Below, piece after piece: positions 44,498 to 53,637 of a stretch of DNA of 64,000 nt. This DNA comes from Paenibacillus sp. FSL K6-3182. Lineage in GTDB: Bacteria; Bacillota; Bacilli; Paenibacillales; Paenibacillaceae. The translations under genes were made by a program, and so were the position numbers. Numbering within the stretch: the stretch's first letter is position 1; every line of letters begins with the position of its first letter. The notes under the pieces were generated by a model. It ran no database searches and was not told the DNA's origin. It worked only from the letters and a program-made list of their open reading frames with translations. The DNA is taken from positions 6,588,501 through 6,652,500 of the forward strand of contig NZ_CP150265.1 in assembly GCF_037976325.1 (NCBI RefSeq), given 5' to 3'.

Positions 44498-45378
44498 GCA
44501 AAACTGATTATTTTCATCAAATGCCGCATGACAAAAACGATCCCAATCCGTTTCTAGCCATCTTTATGGATCAGAGCATTCCCTTCAATGAAGAGGCCAA
44601 GGCTGCTTACCTCAAGGATTGCTCTAGCAGATCACGGCAGTTTCTGCTGCCCGTACTGCGTCCTTTTGCGAGATTAATGATTATAGTTCTTCAGGTTTAC
44701 AAAATAATCGTACCTAAGGCACTCACCTCATCCCGGCTGCTGCACCGCGTCCTGCATTTCGGAATGAAAACCTTCGTAAGCCCAGATGCTAATTATATGA
44801 TTTTGCGCCACTTCTATCTTGGCTCTGAGGTGCTTGGCTTCATTCGTGATAATGTGCCTGACGTTCAGATTGAGATGAACCCGCTCAAACCAACCAATCT
44901 GGAGCCGGTAAAAGATGATCTTTTTCTCATTCATGATCTCAATTTATACAACTTCGTCATCAATCTTAATCGCGAGCTGCGTCACAAAGGAATTGAGGTT
45001 ACAAAGCAGGATCGGCTTAACTTTAACGCCATCACATCAGAGCCTCTGCCTATTGAGCAAATGCCAAATCGCTGGACCAATTTTATGGATTTGACGACTG
45101 CCATTGAATGCTTCACCCCTGTCTATCAAATGTTTCTAACCGATAATGACTTCTGGCGTGCGACTAACTCCCTTCAGCTGGATGAAACGATTGGCATCCT
45201 TGCTTCCAAAATTATCGGCAGCAACGACCGACTGGCGCTTATAAACAACAAACATCCCATGGTGCCGCTCACGACGCTTAAAGCAGGCTTTCGACTCGTA
45301 CTGCATGGCCTAGCGACAGAGCAGCTGCACGCGCTGCTCGTTGAGCTTAAGCTTAAACAGCAGCAGCATATCGGCTGA
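44494..45378 (+). CDS. Uncharacterised protein coupled to the KAS-diiron fusion
   Basis: 294 residues, ATG overlapping the fusion gene stop by four bases (ATGA). No family recognised. A hydrophobic, partly basic stretch about 50-75 ('FLLPVLRPFARLMIIVLQVYKI') suggests membrane or lipid contact; the rest looks helical with conserved-looking polar motifs 'DANYMILRHFYLGSEVLGF', 'LIHDLNLYNFVINLNREL' and 'QLDETIGILASKIIG'. It has several His and Glu residues in helices (for example 'ILRHFYLGSE'), so a metal-dependent fold is conceivable, but I cannot prove it. The tight coupling indicates joint action with the synthase. Confidence 0.8.
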   Translation: MSKTDYFHQMPHDKNDPNPFLAIFMDQSIPFNEEAKAAYLKDCSSRSRQFLLPVLRPFARLMIIVLQVYKIIVPKALTSSRLLHRVLHFGMKTFVSPDANYMILRHFYLGSEVLGFIRDNVPDVQIEMNPLKPTNLEPVKDDLFLIHDLNLYNFVINLNRELRHKGIEVTKQDRLNFNAITSEPLPIEQMPNRWTNFMDLTTAIECFTPVYQMFLTDNDFWRATNSLQLDETIGILASKIIGSNDRLALINNKHPMVPLTTLKAGFRLVLHGLATEQLHALLVELKLKQQQHIG

Positions 45379-45393
45379 TCACACCATGAACAA

Positions 45394-45434
45394 AAAGAAG
45401 GCAATCACGCCCACTGCGTGATTGCCTTCTCTCT
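45394..45434. terminator. Bidirectional terminator after the KAS operon
   Basis: AGAAGGCAATCACG / CGTGATTGCCTTCT perfect stem with A- and T-runs; shared with the converging TraB/GumN gene. Confidence 0.95.
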
Positions 45435-45443
45435 TTCATGCTG

Positions 45444-46682
45444 CTATTGACGAACTACAGTAAAACCTTTCTTCTCCAGCAGTGGAACGAGACCGTTCTC
45501 GCCGAGCATATGTGCAGCTCCTACGACTACGAAATATGATTTTTTTGTCGTGTCATTCAAGTAACCCGTTATTTTCTCAACCATTGGAGCATTGCGGTCA
45601 GTAAGCAGCGCTTTATTAAGCTCCGCATTCGAAGAGGCTGATTTCGTCAGTTCGAGCAGCTGCTCCTCATTTCCGGTAACCCACATTTTCGTAAGATCTT
45701 CAATCCCTGATACTTCTGCAAAATAGTTCTCAATAGAGCCTTTCAGCATTTCTTCTTGCAGTTTGTCTGAAAAATTATTGAACATATTAAGCTGGTATTC
45801 GATCGATTCGAGCTCTAGAATTGGCTTCTTGTTCTCCAGCGACTGCTGCAAGAAATGGGCATCAATCCCTATGCCTGAATCATAACCTTCTTTTGCTGAG
45901 CTAAGATAATCCACAGTAGACGAAACGCTCCAAGGCTTATAGGTATCCAGCGTATTTTCCGGTAAACCGTTCTCCTTCAAAATCTCGCCAAGCTTCTTGT
46001 AAGAATCAGCTGAGATATGATCTTTAAGCGTTGTATTATCCTTCAATACGCTTAAATCAAGCACTTGCTTTTGCACCTTCTCATCATTCATCTTCGAAAT
46101 ATCAGCCTCTACAACCAAATAGTCGGATGCATCATAAGCTTTTTGAATTTCAGAGCGCAAAGGGTACATCGCTTTGTTCGCAATATGAATCGAACCCAGC
46201 AAATATACGGTGCTGCCGTCCTTTTCTACTTTCCAAAGGAAACCTTTACTTGGCTCATTCTCTTTAAGAGAAACAGAGCGCTGCTCTTTATTCCAAGTAA
46301 TTTCATAACCTGATGCTTCACTAACCGTACGCAAAGGAATATAAACAGTTCCTTTAACGACCTTCGGCGCAGCAAGCAATCCAATTTCCGTCTCGTTAGC
46401 CATTGCCCCTAAGTTGTCGATTTGGAATAAAAGGGTTAGTCCTTGCTTCTTGCCTGAAATGACTTTATTTTTCTGATCCCACGTTACTTGGAAATCAAGC
46501 TTTTGAAGAACCGTCTTCGCAGGAACAAGAATCGTTCCCTTTTCCATCGTAGGTTGATTCTCACCAAGCTGTACCTGCTCGCCGTCTATCCATACTGAAA
46601 TAGGCTTAGCCTCTGCTTGGATGTTCGTTACGAAAGAAAATAGTAGAGCTAATGATAGAAATAATGATGCAAACTTTTTCAC
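45444..46682 (-). CDS. TraB/GumN family protein with copper amine oxidase N-terminal-like domain
   Basis: 412 residues, signal peptide about 1-24. The first 140 residues form the stalk-like 'copper amine oxidase N-terminal' domain ('ISVWIDGEQVQLGENQPTMEKGTILVPAKTV', split by a turn, and 'VYIPLRTVSEASGYEITWN'), common as a surface module in Paenibacillus. The second part is TraB/GumN: 'VYLLGSIHIANKAMYPL' with the GxxH motif, 'LVVEADI' and the C-terminal 'FVVVGAAHMLGENGLVPLL'. This fold is related to erythromycin esterase-like/Tiki metalloproteases; activity here is unproven. Secreted or wall-associated. Single gene. Confidence 0.9.
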   Translation of the reverse strand: MKKFASLFLSLALLFSFVTNIQAEAKPISVWIDGEQVQLGENQPTMEKGTILVPAKTVLQKLDFQVTWDQKNKVISGKKQGLTLLFQIDNLGAMANETEIGLLAAPKVVKGTVYIPLRTVSEASGYEITWNKEQRSVSLKENEPSKGFLWKVEKDGSTVYLLGSIHIANKAMYPLRSEIQKAYDASDYLVVEADISKMNDEKVQKQVLDLSVLKDNTTLKDHISADSYKKLGEILKENGLPENTLDTYKPWSVSSTVDYLSSAKEGYDSGIGIDAHFLQQSLENKKPILELESIEYQLNMFNNFSDKLQEEMLKGSIENYFAEVSGIEDLTKMWVTGNEEQLLELTKSASSNAELNKALLTDRNAPMVEKITGYLNDTTKKSYFVVVGAAHMLGENGLVPLLEKKGFTVVRQ

Positions 46683-46875
46683 GAATAGACCCTCTCCCTC
46701 TCATCTTAGCGGCTTCATTTCATCTACATATAAACAATAATTACCGCTCTGCCTTACATATTTTACACATTTTCACCACGCAATAGCTAGTTCGGAAAAT
46801 ACGAATCTAGTTTTCGTTGCTTTACATCATATTCATAACATATAATGCCTCATCTCATAGGTTAGCTGCAGCCTT

Positions 46876-46912
46876 TAAAAAAAGGCACCCCCTCTTGATT
46901 AGAGGGGTGCCC
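46876..46912 (-). terminator. Terminator of the SLH-GH18 gene
   Basis: GGCACCCCCTCT / AGAGGGGTGCC stem with a short loop, seven T on the minus strand; 40 bases after the stop. Confidence 0.93.
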
Positions 46913-46953
46913 ATGTCATTTTTGCGAATCAATTCAACGGTTTTGGTAAATAA

Positions 46954-48570
46954 CTATGATGAGAAGGAATAACCCAAAAATCGATCCGCATTTTTTAGAC
47001 TTATCCATATATCCGGACTTTCGCCGCCTACGTACCAGTAAGCTAGTCCAGCAAGCTTGCTTTTTACAGCCAGCTTATATTTTTCGGTTAACGAACGCCC
47101 GTCCTCGACCCATATTTTATGCTGTATACCGTTCTTCATATATGCAGCTGTGTACTGCCCGATTTTGGCGTCCCATAAAGGCCTGATTCCATATTTACTA
47201 ATGATCGCATTCTGCTCGCTAAACGAAATAAATGCAGAGGACTCAACGCTGCCGTCCTTCTTTAAATCCCAATCACGGTTATAGAAAGGCACGCCCAGTA
47301 TTACCTTTTGGCTTGGCACCAATTTAAGAAGCTTATTCACAGCCGCTTCATCAAAACCTATAGAGGCATTGGAGCCCGCTTCCGAGCCGTCTCCCCAGTG
47401 CTCATCATAGCCCATCAATACGATATAATCGGCTAATTTCCCAAGCGCAGCAAAATCAAAAGCATCTGTCCAATCCGTTCCCCGGTCGGGAGATACATCA
47501 AGCGACAGCGTAACGTTCAAGAGCTTCATTTTTTTGGACAGCTCCGTGATGAAGGCGGTCAAAGCTGCTCGATCCTGAGGCGCAACATTTTCAAAATCAA
47601 TATTGAGTCCGTCCAGCTTATACTTTGTCACGTACTCTGCAAGCTGAGAAATTGCTTTGGTACGTAGTGTGGAACTGGATAGCAGCTTATGAGTAGCCGC
47701 TTGATCCGAGCGGTTGCCGACCATTGCCCATACTTTTTTATTATGCTGTTTCGCCCAAGTCACAAGAGACGGATCCGTGTTATCCGATATTTCTCCCGCT
47801 TCCCCTGTAAAATACCAACGCGGAGTCAAGGTGTTTACATTAGAATTCAAAACCGTTTGTTCATACTGCTGCGTCGTCTGGCCATACTGCCAACCTAGCT
47901 TTATCGTTTCCTTGGGCTTAGCTGCAAGCTCAGCTGCCCAGTTCACATTTTGCAGCACCCGATGAATCATTACTGCGGTTTCTTGTCTGCTTATCGGATC
48001 GCCTGGACGGAAATTCCCCTTATCGTCACCTTTCATAAGGCCAAGAGCGTTCATCGCCGCTACAGAAGAACTTGCCCAAGCAGCAATGCGGCTGTCATCG
48101 CCAAAGCCTAGCTTTGCTTCCGATTTATGATCCAGCTTCTTCAATGCTCTCGTTAATAATACGGCTGCTTCCTGCCTTGTAACTGCCTTCGCAGGTGCAA
48201 ACAAAGAGGCGCTGACGCCATCTGCTAAGCCAAGCTGCACAGCAGCCTGAATCCATCCGTAATACCAAGCCTTCATAGGTACATCAGTATATGGCGATAC
48301 TGGCGTCGGTACAGGCTCAAGCCCGAGCAGCCGATCCAGCACAGTGACAAACTCTGCTCTCGAGATCGATTGCTTTGGTGAGAAGCTTCGCTCCGATGTG
48401 CCCATTATGATCTTTTTATTGTATAAATCGATGATTTCCTGTTTGGCATAGCTGCTTGATATATCATCAAAAGGCAGCGTGCTTTGAGCCGCAATGGGAT
48501 GAGCAACAAGTGTTATGATATATAGTAAAGTAAATGCTGCTAGAGCAAATCTAGTATAAGTATGCTTCAC
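46954..48570 (-). CDS. SLH-anchored glycoside hydrolase family 18
   Basis: 538 residues. Signal peptide about 1-28; three SLH repeats about 33-210 ('FDDISSSYAKQEIIDLYNKKIIMG', 'YTDVPMKAWYYGWIQAAVQLGLADG', 'WASSSVAAMNALGLMKG', each a typical SLH turn), then a GH18 barrel about 225-535. The catalytic DxxDxDxE motif is 'DGLNIDFEN' with acid E327. The 'GGES..' end and short barrel resemble YaaH/YvbX-type cortical or wall-active GH18 rather than classic chitinases. It should be held at the cell wall through SLH. Substrate: peptidoglycan N-acetylglucosamine links or chitin; undecided. Single gene with GAGGGTC before the ATG. Confidence 0.93.
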   Translation of the reverse strand: MKHTYTRFALAAFTLLYIITLVAHPIAAQSTLPFDDISSSYAKQEIIDLYNKKIIMGTSERSFSPKQSISRAEFVTVLDRLLGLEPVPTPVSPYTDVPMKAWYYGWIQAAVQLGLADGVSASLFAPAKAVTRQEAAVLLTRALKKLDHKSEAKLGFGDDSRIAAWASSSVAAMNALGLMKGDDKGNFRPGDPISRQETAVMIHRVLQNVNWAAELAAKPKETIKLGWQYGQTTQQYEQTVLNSNVNTLTPRWYFTGEAGEISDNTDPSLVTWAKQHNKKVWAMVGNRSDQAATHKLLSSSTLRTKAISQLAEYVTKYKLDGLNIDFENVAPQDRAALTAFITELSKKMKLLNVTLSLDVSPDRGTDWTDAFDFAALGKLADYIVLMGYDEHWGDGSEAGSNASIGFDEAAVNKLLKLVPSQKVILGVPFYNRDWDLKKDGSVESSAFISFSEQNAIISKYGIRPLWDAKIGQYTAAYMKNGIQHKIWVEDGRSLTEKYKLAVKSKLAGLAYWYVGGESPDIWISLKNADRFLGYSFSS

Positions 48571-48752
48571 GAAAGACCCTCCTCATGCGATCAATCCTCG
48601 AAGCATAACAAAATCTACTCTATAACTCATTACTAAAATATTGGTAGAAAGCATAATCAATAGTAATTAAGCCTAATCCCCTACCACAGACTAGGGTGTC
48701 AAAATAAACAATATGATAAAATAAGCGGATATAAAACGTAAGGAGATTCAGC

Positions 48753-49373
48753 ATGCTGGAACGAAATCATGTTTCTCATCCTACATTACCGGCTCAGCTG
48801 AGCCTGGCAGCAAGAAGTAAACGCAAGCGAAACCGAATACTGCTGTTTATTATTTTAGCGCTAACCGCTGCTCTATTATGGAAGGTTATTCTTTCCTTTG
48901 ATCCATACTTGCCGAACAATGATCCTATTGAAGCTCCACCCGTAACGGCACTGCATCCGATCGTATTCATTAAGCAGACCGAGCTGATTGCCGAAACGAG
49001 CAAGGCCGGCATCACCATTCTCGTCACAGACGGCTTCCGTTCAAGCGAGGAGCAAAACGCGATTTATGCAAAAGGACGCACAACAGAGGGTAAAGTCGTT
49101 ACGCAAGTTCAAGGCGGACACTCCTATCACAATTACGGCCTCGCTATCGATTTTGCCCTGCGAACGAAGAAGGGCGAGGTTATATGGGACATGGAGTATG
49201 ACGGCAATAAAAATGGGCGGTCCGACTGGATGGAAGTTGTTGAAATCGCCAAGCGCCTAGGCTTCTCTTGGGGTGGGGATTGGAAAAACTTCCCTGACTA
49301 TCCTCATCTTCAAATGGACTTTGGTTATTCAATTAATAAGCTGCGCAAAGGGCACTATCCGCCTATCGAGTAA
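48753..49373 (+). CDS. M15 family D,D-/L,D-carboxypeptidase-like protein
   Basis: 206 residues, ATG after AAGGAG. Basic N-terminus and one transmembrane anchor about 28-48, then an external zinc peptidase domain. Zn-binding motifs of M15 (VanY/CwlK): 'GGHSYHNYGLAIDF' with the His and Asp ligands and 'FPDYPHLQM' with the second His; 'TDGFRSSEEQNAIYAKGR' is the family substrate loop. It trims or cleaves stem peptides of peptidoglycan. The similarity to CwlK (L-Ala-D-Glu endopeptidase) is closest. Single gene, convergent with the LLM oxidoreductase. Confidence 0.92.
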   Translation: MLERNHVSHPTLPAQLSLAARSKRKRNRILLFIILALTAALLWKVILSFDPYLPNNDPIEAPPVTALHPIVFIKQTELIAETSKAGITILVTDGFRSSEEQNAIYAKGRTTEGKVVTQVQGGHSYHNYGLAIDFALRTKKGEVIWDMEYDGNKNGRSDWMEVVEIAKRLGFSWGGDWKNFPDYPHLQMDFGYSINKLRKGHYPPIE

Positions 49374-49393
49374 ATCAGCCCATTTAAAGCAAA

Positions 49394-49430
49394 AAAGAGT
49401 GAAGACTTGGTTATTAAGTCTTCACTCTTT
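49394..49430. terminator. Bidirectional terminator between the M15 peptidase and LLM genes
   Basis: AAAGAGTGAAGACTT / AAGTCTTCACTCTTT perfect 15-bp stem with A/T flanks. Confidence 0.95.
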
Positions 49431-49467
49431 TCTAGTCTGCTTCAATTTTATTAGCAAATTCGGTTTA

Positions 49468-50484
49468 TTACAGCCCAGCTATAATTTCATATGAGCGCAA
49501 TCTAGCTTGGTGATCATAAATATGTGCGGCGACCATAATCTCATCCGCCTTCGTCGCCTCAATATATTGCTTCAGCTTCGTGCGTACCGTCTCCGGTCCG
49601 CCAACAATGGAAGAGCCTAATTGCTGCATCAAAGCGATCTTCTCCTGCGCTGTCCAGACGTCATCCATATTGCGTATAGGTGCAGGCAAAGCTCCGCGCG
49701 TGTTGCGAATAAAGGATAGGAACAGCTGCTGCATCGATGTTGCTAGATATTCCGCCTCTTCATCCGTATCTGCCGCAATGACATTGACCGCTACCATTCC
49801 TTTTGGCTTATCGAGAATCGCTGATGGCTTAAAGCTGCTTCGATAAAGATTCATTGCTGGAACGGTGAAATTAGGCGAGAAATGTCCTGCAAAAGCAAAT
49901 GGCAGGCCCAGCTGTGCAGCGAGCAAGGCGCTAAAATCGCTCGAGCCCAGCAGCCAAATCGGAATTTCTAGACCTTCGCCCGGAATCGCTCGCACTGGCA
50001 TGCCCACCTCAGCACTCGACGGATCTAGAAACGCGCGCAGCTCAGCTAGCTGCTCGGGGAAATCATGACCATTGCTTCTTCTGTTTCCACGAAGGGCAGC
50101 TGCTGTAAGACCATCCGTTCCAGGAGCGCGGCCAAGTCCTAAATCAATACGGCCTGGAAACAACGATTCCAACGTACCGAATTGCTCAGCAATAACGAGC
50201 GGTGCATGGTTCGGCAGCATAATCCCCCCAGCGCCTACACGAATTGTGGATGTACCAGCCGCAACATGACCAATAACGATGGATGTCGCTGAGCTGGCGA
50301 TGCTTGGCGCATTGTGGTGCTCCGCAAGCCAGTAACGGTTATAGCCCCATTTTTCCGCATGCTGTGCAAGATCTAATGTATTGTTAAGTGATTCGGCAAC
50401 AGTGCCGCCTTCTACAATGGGAGATACATCAAGAACGGATAACGGAATATTAAAAGTTGAATTGTTTATCGTTTGTTCTGACAC
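49468..50484 (-). CDS. LLM class flavin-dependent oxidoreductase
   Basis: 338 residues from the GTG giving '[19 protein letters not shown]', six bases after AAGAGTG; a GTG three codons earlier is possible. Luciferase-like monooxygenase fold: '[18 protein letters not shown]', '[28 protein letters not shown]', '[25 protein letters not shown]' and '[13 protein letters not shown]' are the marks of the MsnO8-type LLM group that uses FMNH2 and O2. Substrate unknown. It is next to an Rrf2 regulator on the same strand but separated by 220 bases. Confidence 0.93.
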   Translation of the reverse strand: MSEQTINNSTFNIPLSVLDVSPIVEGGTVAESLNNTLDLAQHAEKWGYNRYWLAEHHNAPSIASSATSIVIGHVAAGTSTIRVGAGGIMLPNHAPLVIAEQFGTLESLFPGRIDLGLGRAPGTDGLTAAALRGNRRSNGHDFPEQLAELRAFLDPSSAEVGMPVRAIPGEGLEIPIWLLGSSDFSALLAAQLGLPFAFAGHFSPNFTVPAMNLYRSSFKPSAILDKPKGMVAVNVIAADTDEEAEYLATSMQQLFLSFIRNTRGALPAPIRNMDDVWTAQEKIALMQQLGSSIVGGPETVRTKLKQYIEATKADEIMVAAHIYDHQARLRSYEIIAGL

Positions 50485-50618
50485 GACATTCACTCTTTTC
50501 TTTACGAATAGAAGCTGTAGCTTCTATTCATATGATTATTGGCAAATCAACTGTACTATTATTAGATACATTTTACACGTAAAAAAGAGCCGCTGCAAAT
50601 GCATCAGCTTCATGACAG

Positions 50619-50656
50619 GAGCGGTAATATACAGTATTCAACCATATTTACCGCTC
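50619..50656. other. Stem-loop between LLM and Rrf2 genes
   Basis: GAGCGGTAA-TAT / ATA-TTTACCGCTC, nearly perfect, without a T-run. It is the only candidate end signal for the Rrf2 gene. Confidence 0.5.
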
Positions 50657-50707
50657 TATCGTGAAACAGACATGATTCCTGCATAAACTGGCAAGCATTG
50701 AAAAGCG

Positions 50708-51151
50708 TCAAACCTGCTTTTCCTTAAGCTGCTGCTGACATTTTCGAATCTTGTCCAAAGCAGTTTGAAGCGTATTTTGCTCCAAATAGGCCACGTAATG
50801 AAGCTCTGCCTCGTAAAAAAAATGATCCATCACCACTTGAATATTCGCGGATACCAGACAGTCCTCCTCTGGATTTCCTGAACACCAATGCGGCTTTAGC
50901 GTACCGCCTGATAGTGCTCGATATATTTGTGCTAGCGTAACCTCATTCGGCTCACAATTCAAAATATATCCCCCGCCGATTCCTTCCTTCGTCTTCACAA
51001 AGCCATGCTTCCGTAAGGAACTCATAATTTTGCGAATACGTGTCGGATTCGTCGAAACGTTGCGAGCAATGGTCTCGCTGCTCGCCATATGATCAGGCAA
51101 ATAAGCTAACAGCACTAAGCTGTGAACCGCAACCGTAAATTCACTATTCAT
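50708..51151 (-). CDS. Rrf2 family transcriptional regulator
   Basis: 147 residues from the ATG giving 'MNSEFTVAVHSLVLLAYLP', eight bases after GGGAG; the GTG two codons earlier is too close. Winged helix with 'ASSETIARNVSTNPTRIRKIMSSLRKHGFVKTKEGIGGGYIL', the Rrf2 recognition region. Only two cysteines ('PHWCSGNPEEDC') are present where iron-sulfur Rrf2 proteins have three, so it may be a redox- or ligand-sensing member like YwnA. Likely controls itself or the neighbouring oxidoreductase; no operator was identified. Confidence 0.9.
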   Translation of the reverse strand: MNSEFTVAVHSLVLLAYLPDHMASSETIARNVSTNPTRIRKIMSSLRKHGFVKTKEGIGGGYILNCEPNEVTLAQIYRALSGGTLKPHWCSGNPEEDCLVSANIQVVMDHFFYEAELHYVAYLEQNTLQTALDKIRKCQQQLKEKQV

Positions 51152-51356
51152 TTTCACAACTCCCTCTCAAGAAGGATACTGTAATGTTATTTCATACAGT
51201 TGATAATGTCAAACCTTCCACCCTAAGAATAGCACAGAGAGAAAGCCTTGGTATAGGCTTTCTCCCTGTCAAACTTTTTTGAGCAGCTTTATTTGAAGCT
51301 ATCGCTGCTTATATCTTTAAAAACTTTCCCTATTGTCCCTCATCATACTGTTCGTT

Positions 51357-51498
51357 GAAAATAAAGTTCTAGACTGGAGTTGTTGATCTAATGTGGTTTT
51401 TCAATTATTAATTTGGCAGCCTTCGCAAAATAAGTTTTAGACTGTTCCAATAAAGTAAGCAGCGGCGGACTAAGACGTGAAAATAAAGTCTTAGACTG
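51357..51498 (+). repeat. Three direct copies of a 19-20-bp repeat, left side of the AraC/hydrolase pair
   Basis: Consensus GAAAATAAAGTCTTAGACT. Copies at 51357-51376, 51425-51444 (weaker) and 51479-51498. They lie in the 459-base gap 51152-51610, in which no gene is seen. The third copy equals, base for base, an inverted copy at 53638-53656. Confidence 0.8.
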
Positions 51499-51506
51499 CC
51501 GCTGCT
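51458..51506. other. 19-bp imperfect hairpin with the repeat in its loop and arm
   Basis: AGCAGCGGC..CTAAGAC pairs with GTCTTAG..GCCGCTGCT, two mismatches, 11-base loop. One arm contains the end of the third repeat copy. No T-run, so not a normal terminator. Confidence 0.65.
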
Positions 51507-51610
51507 GTTTCAGTCTGATATTGAACTAACATTCCCCAGTTAGCGTAACGATTAGTTAATCGAACTCTCAGTTAACATTTGATTTCGACGGAAAGTGATT
51601 GTTCCTAATG

Positions 51611-52501
51611 TTAAGTCAACAGAAACTCTACTACTTCAGCCTTCAGCGTTTCGTGAAATTGCACGCGATCAAAGCCGGGCGGGTCTTGCGAGGGGGGAAA
51701 GGCTGGTGAAATCATCTCAGCTGGGAAAGGAGTCAGGAAGGAATAATGTCCGGCATTCTCCACCGTCCGATAGCGAATCATTTGCGGTTCAGCAACACTA
51801 TTCATGATGATCTGCGCGTGAAAAGGAAGTGCGTAAGGGTCTCTCTCGGCATCCAACATGAGAATCGGGAGCCGAACGTTGTTTAATGCTCCCTCATTAC
51901 GGAACCAAACGGACGCCGGGGCTAGCAAAATCAGGGACCGGATGCGTGAATCATGAGGGACATCGATCTGCTGCGGCTTCCCATCTGGGCTCTCAGTAGG
52001 GAAGGAGGTCGGGATACCTCCAGCTGCTGCAAGCGCGGTGTAGCCCCCCATGGAATGCCCGATGACCGAATGGCCTCCCGGCTGTAGAAGCCCCTTAAAC
52101 CTCTCATCTTCAAAAAACCAGTCGGCTGCCATGCGAAGGTGCCGAGGGCGATAGGTGAGGTTTTGGACAGTACCTTCCAAACTATTATCATTGCGGTTAT
52201 TAAATGGATGTTCGAGAAGGCCCACGATAAAGCCGCTGCGCGCCAAATGCCGAGCGAGCGATCGGTACACAAGCGGTGAACCGCCTGTACCGTGTGAAAT
52301 GAGGACTAGTCTAAATTTTCCCTCCAGCGGCGCTGCGTCTCTGGCCACCTCCAATGAGTACGGACCTAACCTATCAGTCTGTTCCGGTGCATCTGTCGGA
52401 TACATCACGATCATGGGAACGGTCACCTTCAATGCGTTGTCGGTAATTTGTACCTCACAGCAACCTGCATATCCTTCAACAATGTCTTCTATTTTGTTCA
52501 T
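51611..52501 (-). CDS. Alpha/beta hydrolase (dienelactone hydrolase / PAF-acetylhydrolase-like)
   Basis: 296 residues. Alpha/beta hydrolase marks: oxyanion 'LVLISHGTGGSPLVYR', nucleophile elbow 'VIGHSMGGYTAL', acid 'MLDAERDPYALP' and His in 'VENAGHYSFLTPF'. No signal peptide, so cytoplasmic esterase or lipase-like. RBS AAGGAGAGG before the ATG. It is the second gene after an AraC-type regulator (34-base gap), so the regulator probably controls it. Substrate unknown. Confidence 0.9.
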   Translation of the reverse strand: MNKIEDIVEGYAGCCEVQITDNALKVTVPMIVMYPTDAPEQTDRLGPYSLEVARDAAPLEGKFRLVLISHGTGGSPLVYRSLARHLARSGFIVGLLEHPFNNRNDNSLEGTVQNLTYRPRHLRMAADWFFEDERFKGLLQPGGHSVIGHSMGGYTALAAAGGIPTSFPTESPDGKPQQIDVPHDSRIRSLILLAPASVWFRNEGALNNVRLPILMLDAERDPYALPFHAQIIMNSVAEPQMIRYRTVENAGHYSFLTPFPAEMISPAFPPSQDPPGFDRVQFHETLKAEVVEFLLT

Positions 52502-52534
52502 CTTGATTTCTTCCTCTCCTTGAGCTACATGCTC

Positions 52535-53410
52535 CTAATATGGCGAGCCAACGGGAATATATATGTCTAATACCGAATCCTCGTTCATCGGTCCTAGATA
52601 TCGATGGTCGTAACGCACAAACTCCGGGCAATTCGTACGAATGCTGCCTGACTTGGGTAACCAGATTTCATAAATGTACTGGAACGTATCGTTGAGTCTC
52701 GATAATGTCCCCTTATGAGTAAAAACCGCATAAGTTACAACTGGGAGCAGCTTAGCGACCATTCCCAAGGGAACTACACTCTCCTCGCTAGCCACCTCGA
52801 CACAAGCGATATACGTGACTTCCCATTGCCTACCTGTAAGTTCAATGACCGCATAAAATATGTCTTCCGTATCCGGCTTTCGCTCAATTTCAAACAAACG
52901 CTGCCTAAAGCTCCGCCATAGCTTTCCGACTTCGTCCGAATTGACACCCGGTATCGACATGCCGACCAGATGCATCTTATTCAGGCAGACAATAGCTGGC
53001 ACGAGGGAGACGCTCTTATTCAAATGCTGTAGCCCCACTTCATCCAAAGGAAGCTTCTCCATTGCCCGGAACAGCGTGTCCTTCATGTCCCTTTGCTTTC
53101 GAAATTGTCCAGGCGAGATGGAGAACATTTTCCCAAAGGCTCGGGCGAAGGATTCCTGAGACTCGAACCGGTACAGGATGGCAATATCTATGATCCTTTG
53201 GTTGGAATAAAATAAATCGCATGCTGCTTGTGTCAATCTCCGCTTGCGTATGTACTCCGAGACGGAGTTTCTCGTAACCGATAGGAAGATCCGGTGAAAA
53301 TGGTACGGCGAATAGCCCGCAGCCTCCATAACCTTGGTGCTTAATCTCTCATCGGTCAGATGATCCTCAATATAGGTAATGGCCTTGATTACCAAATCCT
53401 TATAATTCAC
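52535..53410 (-). CDS. AraC family regulator with GyrI-like ligand domain
   Basis: 291 residues, GTG start seven bases after GGAGG. N-terminal AraC-type double helix-turn-helix about 5-105 ('YSPYHFHRIFLSVTRNSVSEYIRKRRLTQAA', split over two helices, and 'ESFARAFGKMFSISPGQFRKQR'), then a GyrI/Rob-like effector domain about 125-291 ending 'LDIYIPVG'. Such proteins (BmrR/Rob relatives) bind bulky cationic or drug-like ligands and activate nearby genes. Operon with the hydrolase. The pair is bracketed by repeats of opposite orientation. Confidence 0.92.
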   Translation of the reverse strand: MNYKDLVIKAITYIEDHLTDERLSTKVMEAAGYSPYHFHRIFLSVTRNSVSEYIRKRRLTQAACDLFYSNQRIIDIAILYRFESQESFARAFGKMFSISPGQFRKQRDMKDTLFRAMEKLPLDEVGLQHLNKSVSLVPAIVCLNKMHLVGMSIPGVNSDEVGKLWRSFRQRLFEIERKPDTEDIFYAVIELTGRQWEVTYIACVEVASEESVVPLGMVAKLLPVVTYAVFTHKGTLSRLNDTFQYIYEIWLPKSGSIRTNCPEFVRYDHRYLGPMNEDSVLDIYIPVGSPY

Positions 53411-53637
53411 TGTAATGCCTCCATATCGATATACTCACTTTACGACAGATGGAACGCTCTGTTTTGATATTTTTTGCGGAATTTTACTTTACTCAACAGC
53501 TAACACTACTTTCCAAGCGTAGATAGTTTCCTGATCAGCCACACTCTTCGGTTCGCCAAAAGAGCGACCTCTGGCAATTGCTCAGTCTCGCTGGTTTTAA
53601 ACAAATCTGCCCATCCCTCGGTTAATGATGCATCGTT

